Shown here in pieces: positions 33,559-36,672 of a stretch of 36,672 bases of DNA. The stretch lies in assembly GCA_021325115.1 (NCBI GenBank), contig JAJPHU010000054.1, forward strand, positions 1-36,672. Direction: 5' to 3'. The notes beneath the pieces are model-generated. The model made no database searches, was not told where the DNA came from, and saw only the letters and a program-made list of their open reading frames with translations. How positions within the stretch are numbered: position 1 is the first letter of the stretch; the number at the start of each line of letters is the position of its first letter. The position numbers and the translations under genes are program-made. This DNA comes from Planctomycetota bacterium. GTDB taxonomy: Bacteria > Planctomycetota > Planctomycetia > Gemmatales > Gemmataceae.

Positions 33559-33735
33559 ATCGCCATAATATGCTATCCTTGGAGAAGCCTCAAGCGGAGA
33601 GCGAAACCGAGAGAAAATGCGAAAACCAATGTTTCGGACTCTTGCGTTGTTCCAACTATTGCCCCGATCGACGCAGAGAGAGGGGCGACAGGACCAGATG
33701 AGGAGTCTTCCTGCAAGCGATCCGCGTTTCCGCAC

Positions 33736-33754
33736 CGCTGGCGAACAGCCAGCG
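33736..33754. repeat. Short hairpin in the larE upstream region
   Basis: CGCTGGC (33736-33742) and GCCAGCG (33748-33754) pair around GAACA in the 255-base gap between larE and the upstream TPR gene. A second short GCCGG/CCGGC stem lies some 30 bases further on. No T run follows. I see no gene in this gap. Confidence 0.45.
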
Positions 33755-33813
33755 TCCGTTAGTTGGTGGGAGCTGCACCAAGCCGGCGGACACCGGCCGT
33801 TCGCCGTTAACCC

Positions 33814-34842
33814 TTAATTGCGAGCGCCTTGAGAAGCAGGATTTCGACCGCGAGCAGGATTGCGGACGCGCAGGGCTTCCTGTGCTTTGTTGTCTAGAGT
33901 GTTTAAGTCGTAGAGACGGCTGGCCTCGTCGGTGCGGCCGGCCTCCCGATAGGCTACGGCCAGTTTGTTACGGCAGTCGCCAGTGGCGGGATGATCGGGA
34001 CCAAGCCACTTTTCCCGCAACTGGAACGCTTGCTCATACTGCTTGACCGCCTGCTCGGCTTCTCCCAGGTCCAGGTAGCTTGCACCCAGGATCTCACGTA
34101 TGGATGCCTCGACCATTGGCCGATCCGGGAATGCGCCTGTGACCTTCGCTGCGGCTGCCTCCACTGCTTTGCGCAGCGTCACATCTTTGCCCAGACCCTC
34201 GCGGCTCCAGCTTGTCGGATGGCCCGCCGCCAGGAAAACATGGTCTCGGAGAAAGTCCAGCACAGCCTTGGCATCCTCTGCCGAACGCCGCGCCTCCTTC
34301 TCCGCCGCCAATGCCTTCTCACGCTCCTCCGCCAGAACCTGGCGCGCTTCCGTCACCTGCTCCAACTGTTTTTTAAGCTCGGCCTCAGCCTTCCGCGCCT
34401 GGTCGCGCTCCTCTGTGACCTGTTGTAGGGTTGTCTGCGTCAGATCTTCGGCTCGCAGTTTCCACACCGTCAGGCCAGCGCCGCCCAGAGCGACCGGCAG
34501 CAGGAGCAGAGCACCTACCGTCCTCAAGCCACGCGGTTTTTTCGGTCCCATTTTTTTGGCCTCCATCGATTCGTTCATCAAATCCCCTTGGATGGTACGC
34601 GTCTGTGCGCCCTGGGCCTCATAGCCCCCAGTGGGGTCCGCGCCGGCTTGCTCCAGGTCTCGCCGGGGAGGGCGAGGACCGGGAGAAGCGGCGAAGTGTG
34701 CCGCCACCAGTTCTTCGACTTGCCGCCTCAGCACGACGTCGTCGCCGCAAGCACCGGCGATATAGGCTTCACGCACCTCTGCCGATGCAATCTTGATCGC
34801 GTTCGAGACGATGGCATCCCGATCCTGCATTTCAGTCAACAT
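33814..34842 (-). CDS. TPR membrane protein resembling a planctomycete Ser/Thr kinase without the kinase domain
   Basis: This 342-residue protein has a short N-terminal helical module, DAIVSNAIKIASAEVREAYIAGACGDDVVLRRQVEELVAAHF (in outline), of the kind that precedes kinase domains in planctomycete Ser/Thr kinases. It is followed directly by a linker, a membrane segment at about 108-127, a coiled coil at about 135-195, and TPR repeats at about 240-330 (SIREILGASYLDLGEAEQAVKQYEQAFQLRE). The catalytic kinase domain expected between the first two parts is missing. I chose the ATG at 34842, preceded by GGAG and overlapping a short upstream ORF. It lies downstream of an RND efflux adaptor gene. 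It may be a scaffold, or a remnant of a deleted kinase. Confidence 0.7.
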   Translation of the reverse strand: MLTEMQDRDAIVSNAIKIASAEVREAYIAGACGDDVVLRRQVEELVAAHFAASPGPRPPRRDLEQAGADPTGGYEAQGAQTRTIQGDLMNESMEAKKMGPKKPRGLRTVGALLLLPVALGGAGLTVWKLRAEDLTQTTLQQVTEERDQARKAEAELKKQLEQVTEARQVLAEEREKALAAEKEARRSAEDAKAVLDFLRDHVFLAAGHPTSWSREGLGKDVTLRKAVEAAAAKVTGAFPDRPMVEASIREILGASYLDLGEAEQAVKQYEQAFQLREKWLGPDHPATGDCRNKLAVAYREAGRTDEASRLYDLNTLDNKAQEALRVRNPARGRNPASQGARN

Positions 34843-34925
34843 AGACGTTCTCCACGAACACCTGAATCTAGAGGATTGTCCGATTGAGTCTGGACAGTTG
34901 TTGTTATCATCCTTGTGAAACACAT
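34836..34925 (-). CDS. Short leader ORF upstream of the TPR gene
   Basis: An ATG at 34925 preceded by the strong AAGGAGG opens a 29-codon frame (starting MCFTRMITTTVQT) whose stop overlaps the start of the TPR protein (34842) by seven bases. This ribosome binding site is the strongest in the area and serves this frame only. It may be a leader peptide that couples translation. No recognised function. Confidence 0.35.
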   Translation of the reverse strand: MCFTRMITTTVQTQSDNPLDSGVRGERLC

Positions 34926-34953
34926 GGTCCTCCTTAGGCAAACACGGTTTTTC

Positions 34954-36417
34954 CTATTCTTTCTTCGCCGCAGGAGCTGTACTCGCCAGTCCTCCTTCGT
35001 GCGGTAGCGCTGGAGCCTCCAACCGCACGGCGCAGCCTTCACTCAACTCCGCGATGTTGCCGACGATCACCTGTTCTGTGCCGTCAATGGGCACCCATCC
35101 CTCCTCGCCGGCTTTCGCGGGGACTTGGCGATTGGTGACCTCGATCCACTCGCCGTCGCTGACGCCTACCTGGACTGCGGTTTGCACAGCATGGCCGTTT
35201 TCGTAGCTCCAGTAGTAGGCCTGATCACCGTTATAGATGAGGGCATTGGCCGGCACGGCCCGTACGTTGTCGCGTTCGATGAGGACTTTGCCATAGGCGT
35301 ACATTCCCGGCAGAATCTCGTTGTTGAGGTTGCGCAAGTCGATCTCGGCACGCAGCGTTCGGCTCTTGACATTGAGAGCCCAGGCCGTGCGCACCACGTA
35401 GGACGGAATCCACTCGTCGCGGTAGCCCTTGATCTGGACGCGCGCCTTCGAACCGACGCGGACATAGTTGGCGTCCGCCTCGGGAACATCGACAAAGATG
35501 CGAACAATGTCGGTGCGATCGACCACATAAATCGGTGCAGCCTGCCCCGAAGGTGAGAGATGTGGCGCGTTGTGATCGGCTGTGGGGTCGCCTGTTCGCG
35601 GCAGAACAAAGTCCCAGCTGTTGGCATTGCGAGCCACAATCACGCCGTCATACGGGGCAGGGATCGTCAGGTAGTCTACCCAGGCATCGAGTCGTTTGGC
35701 ATCGCTCTCTGCTACGCGGACGCGCGCCTTTTCCACATCGACATCGATCTGGTCCTCTCGAAGTGCCTCTTCAGCTTTGAGCAGGTCCGCCGCCTTTTTC
35801 TCCACGTCCGCTTCTGCCGCCATCCATGCGGCCTTGCTCATCCGGTACTGATTTTGCGATTCGAGCAGGACTTGAGGATCAACGACCGCCCGTTTGACCT
35901 CGCGCTCCAGGCGATTGACTTCCGATTCCCAGCGCCACGTGTCGGATTTATACTTCTCCACGATTTCCTTGGCTTCCTTGAGGGCTGCCTTGGCTGCCTT
36001 CACCTGAGCCTCGGCTACCTTCACGAGTTGTTCGGCCAAGCGGACCCGTTCCTGATCTAATTTGACGGTGCGCCATTTGGTCTCGCGGTCTTCTTCCAAT
36101 TCCGGCACATAGAGAGTGCAGAGAACATCGCCCTTCTTCACTTTGTCGCCGATGTCCACGTTCCATTTCTTGATGTAGCCGCTCACCTTCGGAAAGATCG
36201 ACGTACGCTCGTAAGGCTCAACGAAACTCGGCTGGCCGACGATGCGGACAATCCTGCGGTACTGCGGTTGCATCACCTGGACCGTGGGAGGCTCCTGGAC
36301 GCTCGGGGCTGTGACCTTCTCCTCTTTTTCGCAACCCGGTGCTACCAGAACAACTAGCAAGCCGAACGTGAGCCAGGAGAAGCGGTTCCTAAAGGATCTC
36401 AGATTAAGGGGACACAT
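34954..36417 (-). CDS. RND efflux membrane fusion (adaptor) lipoprotein, HlyD family
   Basis: This 487-residue protein has a signal peptide with the lipobox VAPGC (Cys29). Then follow a biotinyl-lipoyl-like half motif (FPKVSGYIKKWNVDIGDKVKKGDVL, in outline), a long coiled-coil hairpin at about 120-250, the second half motif LTIPAPYDGVIVARNANSWDFV, and a beta-barrel domain with VDVPEADANYVRVGSKARVQI. It links the inner-membrane RND pump to an outer-membrane channel. The hairpin is long for the family. The ATG at 36417 lies seven bases after GGAGG. The pump gene precedes it on the same strand. The exported compound is unknown; the outer-membrane factor is not in the window. Confidence 0.88.
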   Translation of the reverse strand: MCPLNLRSFRNRFSWLTFGLLVVLVAPGCEKEEKVTAPSVQEPPTVQVMQPQYRRIVRIVGQPSFVEPYERTSIFPKVSGYIKKWNVDIGDKVKKGDVLCTLYVPELEEDRETKWRTVKLDQERVRLAEQLVKVAEAQVKAAKAALKEAKEIVEKYKSDTWRWESEVNRLEREVKRAVVDPQVLLESQNQYRMSKAAWMAAEADVEKKAADLLKAEEALREDQIDVDVEKARVRVAESDAKRLDAWVDYLTIPAPYDGVIVARNANSWDFVLPRTGDPTADHNAPHLSPSGQAAPIYVVDRTDIVRIFVDVPEADANYVRVGSKARVQIKGYRDEWIPSYVVRTAWALNVKSRTLRAEIDLRNLNNEILPGMYAYGKVLIERDNVRAVPANALIYNGDQAYYWSYENGHAVQTAVQVGVSDGEWIEVTNRQVPAKAGEEGWVPIDGTEQVIVGNIAELSEGCAVRLEAPALPHEGGLASTAPAAKKE

Positions 36418-36447
36418 CAATGAACCTCCAAATAAGGGTGCTGGACC

Positions 36448-36672
36448 TTACGCGCCTCCGAGTAAGGGGTCTGCATGAGGGAGCACCTGGCCATCCTCCG
36501 CAGCATGAGTATGCTCGTTATGTTCCTCTGCACGATCGTAGACATGCGGATCATAATGCACGCTCTCGGGGTCATCTGGATAAATCGAGGGCGAACGATA
36601 CACTTTCTTGCCGATCACCACAGCGAAGATAGACGGCAGCACCAACAAGGTGGCAAAGGTGGACATCACCAA
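36448..36672 (-). CDS. RND efflux permease, C-terminal end (5' part outside window)
   Basis: Only the last 74 codons are present, and the right edge cuts the gene. LVMSTFATLLVLPSIFAVV is the final membrane helix of RND permeases (AcrB/CusA type), followed by GKK and an unusual tail of about 45 residues rich in His, Asp and Glu (HYDPHVYDRAEEHNEHTH). The tail would be cytoplasmic and could bind metal, but that is a guess. The adaptor gene follows 30 bases downstream, so permease and adaptor form an operon. Confidence 0.75.
   Translation of the reverse strand: MVMSTFATLLVLPSIFAVVIGKKVYRSPSIYPDDPESVHYDPHVYDRAEEHNEHTHAAEDGQVLPHADPLLGGA

Noticed and set aside
33617..33817. 66-codon plus-strand frame between larE and the TPR gene
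   Set aside because: Short, no motif, contains a hairpin, and no good ribosome binding site.

Overview
The window looks like chromosome from a member of the Planctomycetota, probably near Gemmataceae. The grounds are family-level: a PQQ-type beta-propeller protein beginning with an ENWPQWRG-like motif after its signal peptide, an ECF sigma factor next to a large TPR protein, a kinase-less TPR membrane protein of the planctomycete Ser/Thr-kinase type, a lamin-tail/CotH protein, a Kdo hydroxylase-like protein, and many short GC-rich palindromes between and even inside genes. No rRNA, insertion sequence, prophage or CRISPR array was seen.

Layout. 1-3407 (minus): ECF sigma factor followed by a large TPR protein with a C39-like cysteine-peptidase domain; the TPR gene runs off the left edge. 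3675-9014 (minus): small lipoprotein, GT-C-type membrane glycosyltransferase, Kdo hydroxylase-like enzyme, HDOD-histidine kinase and a response regulator with an N-terminal HTH. A consensus sigma-70-type promoter lies about 270 bases upstream of the response regulator. 9520-12473 (minus): mnmG and a transaldolase. 12571-15544: secreted S10 serine carboxypeptidase-like protein (plus), convergent with a secreted PQQ-like beta-propeller protein (minus). 15638-19886 (plus): lamin-tail/CotH kinase-like protein, VTC-domain polyphosphate polymerase-like protein, DUF4956 membrane protein and a PH-domain-like membrane protein.

20000-32416 (plus) is the S10-spc-alpha type ribosomal protein region: rpsJ, rplD, rplW, rplB, rpsS, an initiator tRNA gene, rplV, rpsC, rplP, rpmC, rpsQ, rplN, rplX, rplE, rpsN, rpsH, rplF, rplR, rpsE, rplO, secY, adk, map. 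rplC (L3) is missing between rpsJ and rplD and rpmD (L30) between rpsE and rplO. An initiator tRNA sits inside the operon, and several intergenic gaps hold strong palindromes, including a perfect 51-base one and a hairpin that buries the rplD ribosome binding site. SecY appears to carry two extra N-terminal membrane segments.

32423-36672 (minus): the end of an RND efflux pump permease, its lipoprotein membrane-fusion partner, a short leader ORF, a TPR membrane protein, larE (sulfur transferase for the nickel-pincer cofactor) and a small coupled protein.

The best candidates for an undescribed system are the CotH/VTC/DUF4956 cluster, which joins a predicted protein kinase fold, a predicted polyphosphate polymerase and a membrane partner, and the rearranged ribosomal operon with its embedded initiator tRNA and leader structures. 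All functions are inferred from reading the translated sequences; no database search was possible.
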